A DNA stretch of 64,000 nt from CAWKEY01 sp963848675 (GTDB taxonomy: Bacteria > Pseudomonadota > Gammaproteobacteria > Methylococcales > Methylomonadaceae), in the NCBI GenBank assembly GCA_963848675.1, contig CAWKEY010000023.1, positions 248,001 to 312,000 of the forward strand, given 5' to 3'. A model generated the notes under the pieces. The model searched no databases, was not told where the DNA came from, and worked only from the letters and a program-made list of their open reading frames with translations. Of this stretch, positions 34,753 to 44,322 are shown one piece after another. The position numbers and the translations under genes were made by a program. The stretch's first letter is position 1, and each line of letters starts with the position of its first letter.

Positions 34753-35412
34753 TTACTCTCTTCCTGATAAAAACGGTACAAAACTCACCGGTTCCAATTC
34801 TTCAACTTCATAACCGTTTTCGGTACGTATGACGCGTTGTAACTCTTGTCTGCCGCCTCTACCGATAGGAATTACCATGATCCCGCCAAGCGCCATTTGC
34901 TGCAACAGCATTTCGGGAATTTCAACTGGTGCAGCCGTCACCAGAATGCCATCGTAAGGCGCGTAATCCGGCCAACCCCAGCCGCCATCACTGTGTAGAA
35001 AGCTGACATTTTTGATTTTCAAGTCCCATAAATGGGTTTTTGCATTTTTCTGCAAGGGCAAAATTCTTTCTACTGAATAAACATGATCGACCAGTTGCGC
35101 CAGAATAGCAGTCTGATAACCGCAGCCGGTACCAATTTCCAGCACTTTGCCTAAACGGCCATGCGACAGCAGCACTTCCGTCATCTTCGCGACGGTATAG
35201 GGCTGGGAAATGGTTTGGTTGTAACCAATCGGCAGTGCCGTATCTTCATAAGCCCGGCTTGCCAAAGCTTCATCGACAAAAATATGTCTTGGTGTATCAC
35301 GCATGACATCCAAAATCTTATTGCTGGTGATGCCCTGCTCCGACAAGCGATTAATCATGCGCTCTCTTGTCCGCCGTGAAGTCATGCCTATGCCTTGCAG
35401 GCTTGCGATCAT
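34753..35412 (-). CDS. pcm: Protein-L-isoaspartate O-methyltransferase
   Basis: The 219-residue protein carries PCMT motifs: LPIGYNQTISQPYTVAKMTE, VLEIGTGCGYQTAILAQLVD (SAM loop) and PYDGILVTAAPVEIPEMLLQ. It methylates isoaspartyl residues for protein repair. Its start overlaps the surE stop by 4 bp, the standard surE-pcm pairing. Confidence 0.95.
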   Translation of the reverse strand: MIASLQGIGMTSRRTRERMINRLSEQGITSNKILDVMRDTPRHIFVDEALASRAYEDTALPIGYNQTISQPYTVAKMTEVLLSHGRLGKVLEIGTGCGYQTAILAQLVDHVYSVERILPLQKNAKTHLWDLKIKNVSFLHSDGGWGWPDYAPYDGILVTAAPVEIPEMLLQQMALGGIMVIPIGRGGRQELQRVIRTENGYEVEELEPVSFVPFLSGRE

Positions 35413-36164
35413 AAAACATTCTCCTTAGGCAACCATGCCTTCAATACATTAATCCGTTCATACCAGGTTAAATCCAGCTGCAACGGCGTAACCGAAACAA
35501 ATCCAGCATTGATAGCATAAAAATCGGTTCCGGGGCCGGCATCCTGCTCCGCACCGGGCGGCCCCACCCAGTAAATACGGTGTCCGCGCGGATCCTTGCT
35601 CTTGATCACAGGTTCTGCTTTATGACGCTGTCCCAAGCGGGTTGCCTGGTAGCCTTTTAAGTCGGCAATCGCAACATCCGGCACATTGACATTGAGCAAG
35701 GTATCGTGCGGTAAAGGATTTTTAGCCAACTGCTGCAGCAGCGTGACTGCCACATGCGCTGCAGTTGCAAAATGTTTGGGATTACTAGCCGCCAAAGAAA
35801 TAGCAACGGCAGGAAGACCCAGAAACCGGCCCTCGGTGGCTGCCGCAACCGTGCCGGAATAAATGACGTCATCACCCAGATTTGAACCATGATTAATCCC
35901 TGCGAAAACCATATCGGGTTCCTGTTCCAGCAAGCCCGTTATCGCCAAATGCACACAATCCGTAGGTGTGCCATCCACTTTAATAAAGCCATTATCCGCT
36001 CTATGCGCACGCAGCGGCATTTCCAGTGTTAAAGAATTGCTCGCCGCACTGCGGTTTTTGTCCGGGGCAACTACTGATATATCGGCATGTTCAGCCAAGG
36101 CCTTCGCTAATGCACAAAGCCCTTCGGCCAGATAGCCATCATCATTACTCAACAAAATGTGCAT
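35409..36164 (-). CDS. surE: 5'/3'-nucleotidase SurE
   Basis: The start at 36164 gives MHILLSNDDGYLAEGLCALA, the family N-terminus with the metal-binding NDD. An in-frame start 27 codons earlier is unsupported. Further motifs are VVAPDKNRSAASNSLTLEMP, GTPTDCVHLAITGLL, FAGINHGSNLGDDVIYSGTV and AAATEGRFLGLPAVAISL. SurE dephosphorylates nucleoside monophosphates and is a stationary-phase survival factor. Confidence 0.95.
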   Translation of the reverse strand: MHILLSNDDGYLAEGLCALAKALAEHADISVVAPDKNRSAASNSLTLEMPLRAHRADNGFIKVDGTPTDCVHLAITGLLEQEPDMVFAGINHGSNLGDDVIYSGTVAAATEGRFLGLPAVAISLAASNPKHFATAAHVAVTLLQQLAKNPLPHDTLLNVNVPDVAIADLKGYQATRLGQRHKAEPVIKSKDPRGHRIYWVGPPGAEQDAGPGTDFYAINAGFVSVTPLQLDLTWYERINVLKAWLPKENVL

Positions 36165-36238
36165 TAGCGGTCGCCGTAAACCTGAATAAGCTATAAAATC
36201 AATAATATTAGCAACAATACCTGACAAAATCAGCATTC

Positions 36239-36808
36239 GTGACAAAAAAAATCCTGAGTTCTGAAGATAAAGACTTATTCAGACAATCAATCGGCAAAGT
36301 GCGCACTGTAAAAAGCGATAAGGTTTTGTTTACTGCTGAAATAAAACCCGAGCCCTTTCCTAAAACGCCCAGCGTCAATTTGGAAGAGCATTTGCTTGAA
36401 CCGTTTGAACCAGATATTGAAACAGTCAGCCAGGAAGACACGCTGGGTTTTTTGTCGCCCGGCCTACAAAAAAATATTTTGAAAAAACTTCGTCGCGGTC
36501 ATTTTGGGCTGGATGCGGAAATTGATCTTCATGGTTTAAACAGCAACGAAGCCAGGCGACAGTTACTGAATTTCCTGCATGCGTGTGTCGTAGATGGCTG
36601 CCGATGCGTGCATATCATCCACGGCAAAGGTTATCGCTCGCCGGACAACCACCCCATTCTAAAAAACAACCTCAACTTGTGGCTAAGACAGCATAAGGAC
36701 GTGCAGGCCTTTTGCTCGGCACCACCCAAAGACGGTGGCGCCGGCGCGGTTTTTGTTTTGTTACAGCTGTCGGATAAATATGGCAGACCGGATTATATCG
36801 CTTTTTAA
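36239..36808 (+). CDS. Smr-domain (MutS2 C-terminal-type) nuclease-like protein
   Basis: The 189-residue protein starts at GTG. It has a linker with LSPGLQKNILKKLRRGHFGL and an Smr domain (AEIDLHGLNSNEARRQLLNF, CVHIIHGKGYRSPDNHPILK, CSAPPKDGGAGAVFVLL). The D-L-H-G and H-G-K-G motifs match SmrA/SmrB-type endonucleases acting on DNA or stalled-ribosome mRNA. It is divergent from surE. Confidence 0.88.
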   Translation: MTKKILSSEDKDLFRQSIGKVRTVKSDKVLFTAEIKPEPFPKTPSVNLEEHLLEPFEPDIETVSQEDTLGFLSPGLQKNILKKLRRGHFGLDAEIDLHGLNSNEARRQLLNFLHACVVDGCRCVHIIHGKGYRSPDNHPILKNNLNLWLRQHKDVQAFCSAPPKDGGAGAVFVLLQLSDKYGRPDYIAF

Positions 36809-36978
36809 ATGGCACAAATTAGCCGGTTTTTTGCGGTTGCTTGAGAAAATCTCGGCCAGTTGACGCCATTTAAAAATTCATCAGTTAATGCGCTAAGCCG
36901 ATTTTCCGTACCATTGCGCCTCAAACCCTCTAATTCCCAAACAGCCTCCAAGGGGAATTTGTTAGTTCATGGCCGGCC

Positions 36979-39900
36979 TTAGCGTCTGGTCAGCCGTTCA
37001 TAGACAGAGCGCGCAATTACATAGACAGGACTGGCGGAGATGGTGATGTTCGCTATTCCGGAGGCGTCAACAGTCAGTTCCTGACTATCTCCCACCACAT
37101 TCACTAACAGCCAGGCTTTGCCAGGATCAAGCTGCAGCCGCCAAGAGCTGGTCACCTCATCAGTCCGCCAAATCATCAAGGTTTCGCCGAAGTAAGCCGC
37201 CTGAATATTGGAGTCCTTGTCGTCGAAGGCTTGGTAAGGCATGCCGTCTATCAAGGCGCCCGCGGTATATAGCGCCGCCTCGCCGGGCTTGTGGCCCATC
37301 GAGTAGTCCCAAATCCTGCCATAAGCCAAGTCGTATTCGTGACCTATGCAGAAAGCCAGCCCCAGGTAGTCGCTGCGGCTGTTGACCCAGGCGATCATCT
37401 TGGCGACCTGCTCTGCCTGCCAGCGGCGTCCGGTCAAGCCATGCATGGCCTTGGCGCCGGTTTCACCCAACCAGAACGGCAAGGTGTTTTGTCTGCCCAG
37501 GCTGACGTATGTGGCCAGAACGCCGCGCTCATCTTCATTTGAGCCATTGCCGATCGGCCCGCCGAAACGCGGCGCGTGTTGTGGATAAGCGTGAACATCC
37601 CAGGCATCCTGATAGCGATCCAAGCCCAGCTGCAAGACCTGTTTAAACCAATCCCCTTCACCCGGCCGCACCAGACTGCCGCCGACGTAATGGGCGTCGC
37701 TCCGGGCCTTATGCGCTTGTTCATATTCCCACTTGGCACGCTCTACCCAATGCGCAGGGTCGCGGAGCTTTTGCCATTCCGGTTCGTGGCGAATGTCGAT
37801 TTCGTTGGTCGATTTAAAAAAGCGGGTAAATTCTGCTGCCGTGTTGATGAATTTTTGACCGTCTGCAGGATTATCGTTGAGCCAGGAACTATCACCCGAA
37901 GAGTCGGCAAAGAAGATCAGTCCTCGTTGCTTTGCTTGCTCCCACTGTGGCCGATACTGCGCATCGAAGCCAGGATAGCTTCCGTAGCTTTTATAAATCC
38001 CCATCCGTTCCAGCCATGCGAAATAACCGCCTTCCTGCATAAAGCTTTTGTCGCCATCGGCCATGGCGTAATAATTGTTGTTCCAGAGTTTTTTCTTATC
38101 CAGTCGTTGCTTTTGCTCGGCGGCTCCATGCACTACCGAGAAGCCATCAGCGGAATACTGCATGATCAGCTTGCCGTCAGGTGTGTACAAGGACGGATAT
38201 ACCGCGTAATAACCAGCGCCGGCGATCTTGCCCAAATCCACTTCGACTTGGCCGGGGAACTCAGCGCTGAGTTCCTTTACCGCAACCTGGTTGCCGCTGT
38301 AGTCGACTAAACGCAGATGCAATTTGGCTTGGAAGCTTGGCAAGGGTGCAGGCAAGCTGGTTTCTTCCAAAATCGGATGCCAGCGCATGTCAACTTTTAG
38401 CTTTAAGGCATCGCCGGGATACGGCAGATTGGCCGGCGCATCGACGAAAATCACCGGCCGCAACTTGGCTGCGATGCTGTTGAGCGCGAGATCGGCTATC
38501 GGATCGCTCAACTGTGTATTAATCGAATCCAGCGGCCGGCCATCCGGATCGGTAAATTGGCCTGAGAAGAAAAATCGTTGCCCCTGATCATGCTGCATGA
38601 CCAGTTTAATCAGCAGGCTGTGCCAGCCTGGAGACAAATTCAGCGTGGCGACTTGCGAGGCTTCAGTTTGCTCCGGCAACGCTTTTGCTACCAGGCCCTC
38701 TGTGGTCAGGCCGTGTAGCACAATTTTTAAATGCGCCAAGGAAGATGAGAAAACGGCTGGCGGCTTGGAGTCGTTAGCCAATTGTAAAGGCTGGCCATCC
38801 AGCCAGCCGAAGGTTCTGATGCCCGATTGTTGCAGATGCAGCAGGGCCTGGGTGGCTTGATCGGCATGCAGGTAAAGATGCGCATAGCCGCTGCCGCGCG
38901 ACCAGCCGTAGCTGTGTTGGGTGCTGGCCTCGATGTCTGCGCTGCCGCTGGATTGCGTAGTCGCGACACGCCATGTGCGCATTTCCCCGCCCATCATTTG
39001 CTGGCTGAGGTAGGGCTGGCCTGGATTCGGCCGCAACACGACTTCACTATCCAGCCCGGCCATAGAAACGCCCGCCAAGCCGTCCTGCAAACCTCCGACC
39101 AGCCAGGCTTCCGGGACACCTGCCTTAAGTGGTTTAGGCGCAGCCGGGGCCTGTTCTGCATTCATCCTGTCGCCCAGCGGTGTCTCCAGTTTCAGTAAAA
39201 AAGCATCGAAGACCTTGGCGCCATCAGCCTTGCCGGTGTTATTGATTTCCAGCCAGCGATCGCCCGGCAACACGGTGACAGTAGTTTCGGCTTGCAGCCA
39301 TTGATATTCCCACGGCGTAGTGTTGGTCAGCGTGAAGCCACCGCGAGCTGCCAGCTGTTCAGGCTGTGCCCCGGCCTTGACGGTGAAATTTTGAGCGACC
39401 TGAGACACCTCGCCACCGCTTTTGTAGCGGGCATAAATACGGTATTGTCCGGGCGCAAGTGCAGGATTGAGTTCGAAACGAAACATAGCGTCCCAGCTGC
39501 CGAAACCCTGGTGCAGAACCTGAACCTCGTCCTTTTCCGTCAATACAGATTCGGCGCCGGGGCCAGCGGCCGCTGTACCGACCTGGACCTGCAGGCTGCC
39601 ATCAGTTTCGGCTGAGGCAAAAACCGGCGCCTTGCCCAATTCCAGCAGCACCAGTGGTTTGTCCACGGTGCCGCTTGCCGGCAACGCAGACAATGGCGGC
39701 GCAAGCAGAAAAGCGTCGAAGACTTTGGCATCATGCCCCGCCCCACTATTCCGCACCTCAATAACGGCGTCATCTGCCTTCAGATTAACCGGCGACTCGG
39801 CAGCTATCCAGGCATACTCCCAACCCTTGGGCTTCATGGACAATGTGCCACGCAGCTCCAGCCTGGATGAATCAGGCCCGGCCCAAACTTCGAAAGTCTG

Positions 39901-40281
39901 CACACAGACATTGGGATCTCCACCTTGCCGCCAGCGTGCCCAAAAAGTGTACGATTTGGCGGGAAAACCGGGGTTGAGTTTGAAGCGAAAGCTGACTTTC
40001 CAGCTGCCGAAGCCAGGATGCAAAGAGCTGATTTCATCTTTGTCAGTCTGTATCGAAGTGTCGCCTTCATGGCTGGAGAGTTCTCCGCTAAACACTCGCG
40101 TGGCCTTATCGTCAACGCTAACCGACGCCGGATCGCTGCCCAGATCAAGCAGCAGCGCGGGCCTCTCGGGGGTAGCTTGTACTGGCAATCCCGCGGTTAC
40201 GTCGGCGTGAACAACGAACGCGCCGGCCAGCGCGAGCAGCGTTGCCTTTGCGGTGAGAATCAATAAGGTCGATGGCTTCAT
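36979..40281 (-). CDS. Large secreted glycoside-hydrolase-like protein with two repeated N-terminal modules
   Basis: The 1100-residue precursor begins with a signal peptide (LLALAGAFVVHA). Residues about 35-190 and 205-365 are two copies of one beta-rich module, each starting LLLDLG or VLLELG, with HPGFGSW or HQGFGSW in the middle and ending AKVFDAFLL; they look like carbohydrate-binding modules. The C-terminal part looks like a TIM barrel: STNEIDIRHEPEWQ (the N-E pair of clan GH-A acid/base), DVHAYPQHAP and FWLGETGAKAMHG (possible nucleophile Glu). Substrate and GH family are not recognised. It is divergent from the sensor-kinase cluster. Confidence 0.62.
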   Translation of the reverse strand: MKPSTLLILTAKATLLALAGAFVVHADVTAGLPVQATPERPALLLDLGSDPASVSVDDKATRVFSGELSSHEGDTSIQTDKDEISSLHPGFGSWKVSFRFKLNPGFPAKSYTFWARWRQGGDPNVCVQTFEVWAGPDSSRLELRGTLSMKPKGWEYAWIAAESPVNLKADDAVIEVRNSGAGHDAKVFDAFLLAPPLSALPASGTVDKPLVLLELGKAPVFASAETDGSLQVQVGTAAAGPGAESVLTEKDEVQVLHQGFGSWDAMFRFELNPALAPGQYRIYARYKSGGEVSQVAQNFTVKAGAQPEQLAARGGFTLTNTTPWEYQWLQAETTVTVLPGDRWLEINNTGKADGAKVFDAFLLKLETPLGDRMNAEQAPAAPKPLKAGVPEAWLVGGLQDGLAGVSMAGLDSEVVLRPNPGQPYLSQQMMGGEMRTWRVATTQSSGSADIEASTQHSYGWSRGSGYAHLYLHADQATQALLHLQQSGIRTFGWLDGQPLQLANDSKPPAVFSSSLAHLKIVLHGLTTEGLVAKALPEQTEASQVATLNLSPGWHSLLIKLVMQHDQGQRFFFSGQFTDPDGRPLDSINTQLSDPIADLALNSIAAKLRPVIFVDAPANLPYPGDALKLKVDMRWHPILEETSLPAPLPSFQAKLHLRLVDYSGNQVAVKELSAEFPGQVEVDLGKIAGAGYYAVYPSLYTPDGKLIMQYSADGFSVVHGAAEQKQRLDKKKLWNNNYYAMADGDKSFMQEGGYFAWLERMGIYKSYGSYPGFDAQYRPQWEQAKQRGLIFFADSSGDSSWLNDNPADGQKFINTAAEFTRFFKSTNEIDIRHEPEWQKLRDPAHWVERAKWEYEQAHKARSDAHYVGGSLVRPGEGDWFKQVLQLGLDRYQDAWDVHAYPQHAPRFGGPIGNGSNEDERGVLATYVSLGRQNTLPFWLGETGAKAMHGLTGRRWQAEQVAKMIAWVNSRSDYLGLAFCIGHEYDLAYGRIWDYSMGHKPGEAALYTAGALIDGMPYQAFDDKDSNIQAAYFGETLMIWRTDEVTSSWRLQLDPGKAWLLVNVVGDSQELTVDASGIANITISASPVYVIARSVYERLTRR

Positions 40282-40350
40282 GGCTTTTAAAAACCTGGAA
40301 TTGGTAATTGATGCGCTCGTATGTGGGCGAGCGATGCGAGACGAAGTGTG

Positions 40351-40356
40351 TATAAT
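40351..40356 (+). promoter_or_regulatory. Candidate -10 element for the sensor-kinase cluster
   Basis: A perfect TATAAT lies in the gap between the divergent hydrolase-like gene and the first kinase, followed by a small hairpin (CGGCTT/AAGCCG). No good -35 sequence sits 17 bp upstream, so an activator may be needed. Confidence 0.35.
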
Positions 40357-40396
40357 AGCGGCTTTTAAGCCGGGCTAGCCAGCAAATCTGCCGGAT

Positions 40397-42079
40397 GTGC
40401 GTCTGGAATTTTCGATGCCAAAAACGGATTCCCATCCGGCAGGGCATTTCGAATGGATTATTGGAGACAGGATTATTTTTGACGATCAAACACGGAAATC
40501 AATGAAAGAGCGTATTACCGACTTGGTTCTGAATGTTTTTAGAAAACCGGATCTATCGAAACTTTGGCCGAGACTTTGGTCAATAGTAGGCGAACGATTC
40601 AACGTCCTTTTCAGCAGGATCAGTTTCAAAAATATCCTGTCATTAAAATCCCTCATCATTCTGGGCTTTGTGATCGCCGTTATTCCGCTGTTCTTGGCCG
40701 TCATGTACGCGGCATTTGGTATGCGCGAGACTTCGGCATTGGGCAGAACCATTAACTCTCAGGTCTTCGAGCAAACCAACACCATACGCCTGGTTTTGCA
40801 AAAGGCTTCCGATATCGAGCGTAAAGCCAGATTGTTCGTGCTGTTGTCAGACCCCGCCCTGCGTCAACCGTATGAACGTGAATCATATGAGTCAGCGCGG
40901 GCATCGTTCAAACAAGCCTTGAGTGATTTACTAAAACTCAATGTTGACAACAAAATCGCCCTGCTGGTCAACGAATTATCGGAAAAGGAAAACCTTATAT
41001 ATCAACAGATCATCGGCTCGGCCACGGAGAATACTCTTGGCTTGCCGGTCGATGAAGCATTTCAGGGGCTGCGCGAATCTTCTAACACCCTTTCGCGCGA
41101 ATTCGAGAGTCATGTCGATCATGAATTCAGTGAATTGCGCCATCAGTCGGAATCGCTGGAACAGGGACTGTTGATCAAGGGCGCGGTGTTGTTGCTCATC
41201 TCGTTTATCTTCATCGTGGCACTGCTGGCCATATTGTCGCGCTCCATGCGGCAACTGGATGCCGCCATCCGCCGGCTGGGATCGGGAGAACTCGAACAAC
41301 CGATAGCCGTGACCGGCCCTGCGGATCTGCGCTATCTGGGCAATTTGCTGGAATGGCTGCGTACGCATTTGATGGAACTGGAGGTTTCGAAACAGCAGTT
41401 CATGCACAACGTGGCCCGCGAGATTGATGTGCCGCTGCAGAGTCTCAGCGAAGGCGTGGAGCTACTGATAAGCGAATCTAATGAGAGTGCGAACGGTCCC
41501 CGGCAGGACGTCGCACGCAACCTGAGCGCCCATGTTGAAAAGCTGAAAACAGTTTCCGAGGAGTTGGTTCGTTATAGTCAAATTAACGCGAAGCCGGAAA
41601 TGAACCGGAAGAAAACGGTCAATATGAAAGACCTGCTCGAATCGGTCATCGAGGATTTTCAAACGCCTCTCCAGACTAAATCGATTACCCTGAAAAAACT
41701 GGTCAGGCCAATCGAGATTTCCGGAATCCACGAACAGCTGCGAAACATTATCGAACAGTTGCTGTCAAACGCAGTGAAATATTCACCTGCGGGCGGCGAA
41801 ATACGCATCATGCTGCGCGATTCGGGCACGCAGATGGAATTGGAAGTCGAAGATGAGGGGCCGGGTATTGAGCCCAATGAACGTGCGCATGTATTCGAAC
41901 CCTTTTTCCGTGGCAAGGCCGCTCCCTTTGACGAGGGTGTCGAAGGCCCTGGATTGGGGCTGGCTATAGTCAAAGAATATGTTGCCAACCACCAGGGCAA
42001 AGTCGAGATCATTGACCCAAGACAAGATCAACCCGGGGCCCGCATCCGCGTTCAAATACCGCTAAGCACAGAGTCCTGA
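40397..42079 (+). CDS. GlrK/QseE-like sensor kinase with Arg in place of the phospho-acceptor His
   Basis: The frame gives 560 residues from a GTG; ATGs at 40415 and 40502 are alternative starts. Layout: two membrane segments (SLIILGFVIAVIPLFLAVMY and GAVLLLISFIFIVALLAIL), a helical periplasmic domain between them, a HAMP-like region, a degenerate H-box and a full HATPase domain (LLSNAVKYSPAGGEI, EVEDEGPGIEPNE, PGLGLAIVKEYVANHQG). Where GlrK-type kinases have F-x-x-x-I-S-H-E-L-K-T-P-L, this one reads FMHNVAREIDVPLQSL: the His position is Arg341 (codon CGC, one base from CAC). It may therefore bind ATP without autophosphorylating. Confidence 0.82.
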   Translation: MRLEFSMPKTDSHPAGHFEWIIGDRIIFDDQTRKSMKERITDLVLNVFRKPDLSKLWPRLWSIVGERFNVLFSRISFKNILSLKSLIILGFVIAVIPLFLAVMYAAFGMRETSALGRTINSQVFEQTNTIRLVLQKASDIERKARLFVLLSDPALRQPYERESYESARASFKQALSDLLKLNVDNKIALLVNELSEKENLIYQQIIGSATENTLGLPVDEAFQGLRESSNTLSREFESHVDHEFSELRHQSESLEQGLLIKGAVLLLISFIFIVALLAILSRSMRQLDAAIRRLGSGELEQPIAVTGPADLRYLGNLLEWLRTHLMELEVSKQQFMHNVAREIDVPLQSLSEGVELLISESNESANGPRQDVARNLSAHVEKLKTVSEELVRYSQINAKPEMNRKKTVNMKDLLESVIEDFQTPLQTKSITLKKLVRPIEISGIHEQLRNIIEQLLSNAVKYSPAGGEIRIMLRDSGTQMELEVEDEGPGIEPNERAHVFEPFFRGKAAPFDEGVEGPGLGLAIVKEYVANHQGKVEIIDPRQDQPGARIRVQIPLSTES

Positions 42080-42103
42080 ACAATAGGGGAAAGAAATATT
42101 TAT

Positions 42104-42685
42104 ATGCCGTCACTATTTTTTATTCGCAACACCAGCCTGGCGCTAAGCCTTTTGCTGTTGACCGGTTGCGCCCAGTACAATCCCGGCTGGAACAGCTATT
42201 CAAACCCTTATAACGATCCCTATTCACAATCAGACTTTGACGAACTGCTGGCTTTCGGAGCCAACATGGCCAAAATATCATCCTCGTCACGCGCCGAGGT
42301 ATGTAACATTTTACTGAAACGCCAAAAAAATTCTCTCGGAGCGGGGATTCAGTTACACCTGATGGTGGGCCGCCTGCTTTCCGATTCTTGCGGTGATATC
42401 CCCAGAATTTTGAACGCCGTCGCCTCCCTGCCACCAGGAAATTATTACGATGAACGACTGCAGAGACTTATTGCCATACACACGGAAACCTTAAAACGTA
42501 TGAACAATGGCTCAAGAAAAACCGGCACCCTGGTGCGCAAATCTAAAACCGCACAGCCGGAACCGGTAACTGAATCGAAAGAGGCAAAGGGATCAAAGCA
42601 GGATGAAAATCGTCTTCTACGGGAAAAACTGGAAGCCATTCGTACCATGGAAAAAACCCTGGATGAGAGCGGCGACGCCAATTAG
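42104..42685 (+). CDS. Small lipoprotein in the kinase cluster (QseG-like position)
   Basis: The 193-residue protein has a lipoprotein signal (NTSLALSLLLLTGC, lipobox LTGC). A helical body (SSRAEVCNILLKRQKNSLGA and LHLMVGRLLSDSCGDIPRIL) is followed by a charged C-terminal coil (KQDENRLLREKLEAIRTMEK). In enterobacteria a lipoprotein (QseG) lies between the QseE kinase and its regulator and senses envelope state. The same position and size here suggest a comparable sensor partner, though sequence identity is not claimed. Confidence 0.65.
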   Translation: MPSLFFIRNTSLALSLLLLTGCAQYNPGWNSYSNPYNDPYSQSDFDELLAFGANMAKISSSSRAEVCNILLKRQKNSLGAGIQLHLMVGRLLSDSCGDIPRILNAVASLPPGNYYDERLQRLIAIHTETLKRMNNGSRKTGTLVRKSKTAQPEPVTESKEAKGSKQDENRLLREKLEAIRTMEKTLDESGDAN

Positions 42686-42742
42686 AGCCGATGTTTCGTT
42701 TCCGTTTGGCCAGTTGTCATTGTTGTTTCCTTCGGTTTTGTC

Positions 42743-44305
42743 TTGTTTTTAGGAATGGCGCTGTATTGGGGGGCAAACCAGGGGGCCCTGTATTTTCAGC
42801 GCAGCCAGACGGCGTATGAGGCTTTCGATCGCTATGAGCGGTTGTCCCAGGAAGCCTACCGCCATTTCAAGCAGCGTATGGACAGGCTGATAACGGACAA
42901 CCCATCTGCAGATGCCGGCGTCGAATCATCCAAACAGCGTCTCTACGAAGCCATGCAGGCGCTAAGAACCACTGCCGTAAAGACGCCAGCCATAGGGAGT
43001 CAACCTGATGATTGGCCGGATAAACCCGGCGAACTGGAAAGAGTTGCCCATTTTACCGCCTTCCTGGACGCCAGCGAGTACCGGTTCGGCGAAGTCGAGC
43101 GCCTGCGCCAGCAAGGCAAGCTCGAAATGGCGATGCAAGCGCTTTCGAAATTCTCCGAAGAAGAAATCGACGGAAAATTCCAGCCGCTGATCGATGCTGC
43201 CATCAACGCTGAACGCGAAAAGGCCGGAAAAGCCAAGCAGGCACTGAGGGATTTGGTGACTCAGTCCCGATGGATCGCCATCCTGGCGTCATTGATAGCG
43301 GCGATGTTTAGCCTCATCTTCGGAGTATTGCTGCTGCGCGGCTTTAGGAAACCTATCGAGGCCTTGATGAAGGGTACCGACGAAATTGCCTCCGGTAATT
43401 TGGATTACCGCATTGCGCTGGACACCCGCGACGAGTTCGCCTATCTCGCCAGCCACTTCAATCAAATGGCGCAGGAACTGGAAGTTCAGCACGACAAACT
43501 CCGCGAGGCGCGCACCGTGCTGGAAAAAAGGGTGGCCGAACGTACTTTCGAACTTAATCACTTAAATGAAGAATTGACACGCATGGACAGCGCACGCCGC
43601 GAGTTTTTAGCCGATATCAGCCATGAGCTACGCACCCCGATTACTGTCATTCGCGGTGAGGCCGAAGTAACTCTGCGCGGACAGGAACGCGCTGCCGATG
43701 AGTATAAGGACGCCCTGCAGCGCATCGTTGAACTGTCGATGCAACTGGGAACATACGTCAATGATCTTATGTTTCTGGCCCGCACTGAAACCGCCAACCT
43801 GCAATTTGAATGGAGTAGTTTGGACCTGTGCGAACTCGTGGCCAGCGCCGCCGAGGATTTTCAGCTAATGGCCAAAGAAAACTCGATTTCGGTTTCCCTG
43901 GATGCTCCAGTCGAAGCCGTGCGAGTGCGCGGCGACAAACAGCGGCTTCGACAAGTATTGTTCATTCTGGGCGACAATGCCTGCCGGTATTCTAACCCTG
44001 GAGGGCACATCGCTGTGGCCTTACGGGTGAACGGAAACGAGGCAAGCTTCAGTCTCACCGATCAGGGCATCGGCATACCCGCCCAGGATTTGGAGCGTAT
44101 TTTCGAACGGCGCTTCCGCGGTCAGAATGCCTTAAGCTCCAAGGTCGACGGCACTGGCCTGGGCTTGCCGATGGCCAAGTCAATTTTGAAGGCGCACGGC
44201 GGACACATCACGGTGACCAGCACTGAGAACTCAGGCTCAACATTCACGGTGACACTGCCGCTGATTTCGGTAGAGCAAGATGACAGTCAGACAGATGAGC
44301 AATAA
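42743..44305 (+). CDS. Two-component sensor histidine kinase with a probable 5' frameshift
   Basis: The open frame (520 residues from a TTG) has a periplasmic helical domain, a membrane segment (WIAILASLIAAMFSLIFGVL), HAMP, an intact H-box (FLADISHELRTPITVIRGEA, His294) and HATPase motifs (GDNACRYSNPGG, LTDQGIGIPAQDL, GTGLGLPMAKSIL). No ATG precedes the first membrane segment in this frame. The ATG at 42691 opens M-F-R-F-R-L-A in another frame, and dropping one C near 42710 joins it to V-V-I-V-V-S-F-G-F-V-L-F-L-G-M, a normal first membrane helix. So the true start is probably 42691 with a one-base insertion. It sits just before the OmpR-type regulator. Confidence 0.85.
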   Translation: MFLGMALYWGANQGALYFQRSQTAYEAFDRYERLSQEAYRHFKQRMDRLITDNPSADAGVESSKQRLYEAMQALRTTAVKTPAIGSQPDDWPDKPGELERVAHFTAFLDASEYRFGEVERLRQQGKLEMAMQALSKFSEEEIDGKFQPLIDAAINAEREKAGKAKQALRDLVTQSRWIAILASLIAAMFSLIFGVLLLRGFRKPIEALMKGTDEIASGNLDYRIALDTRDEFAYLASHFNQMAQELEVQHDKLREARTVLEKRVAERTFELNHLNEELTRMDSARREFLADISHELRTPITVIRGEAEVTLRGQERAADEYKDALQRIVELSMQLGTYVNDLMFLARTETANLQFEWSSLDLCELVASAAEDFQLMAKENSISVSLDAPVEAVRVRGDKQRLRQVLFILGDNACRYSNPGGHIAVALRVNGNEASFSLTDQGIGIPAQDLERIFERRFRGQNALSSKVDGTGLGLPMAKSILKAHGGHITVTSTENSGSTFTVTLPLISVEQDDSQTDEQ

Positions 44306-44322
44306 CTTACCCCAATAATCAC

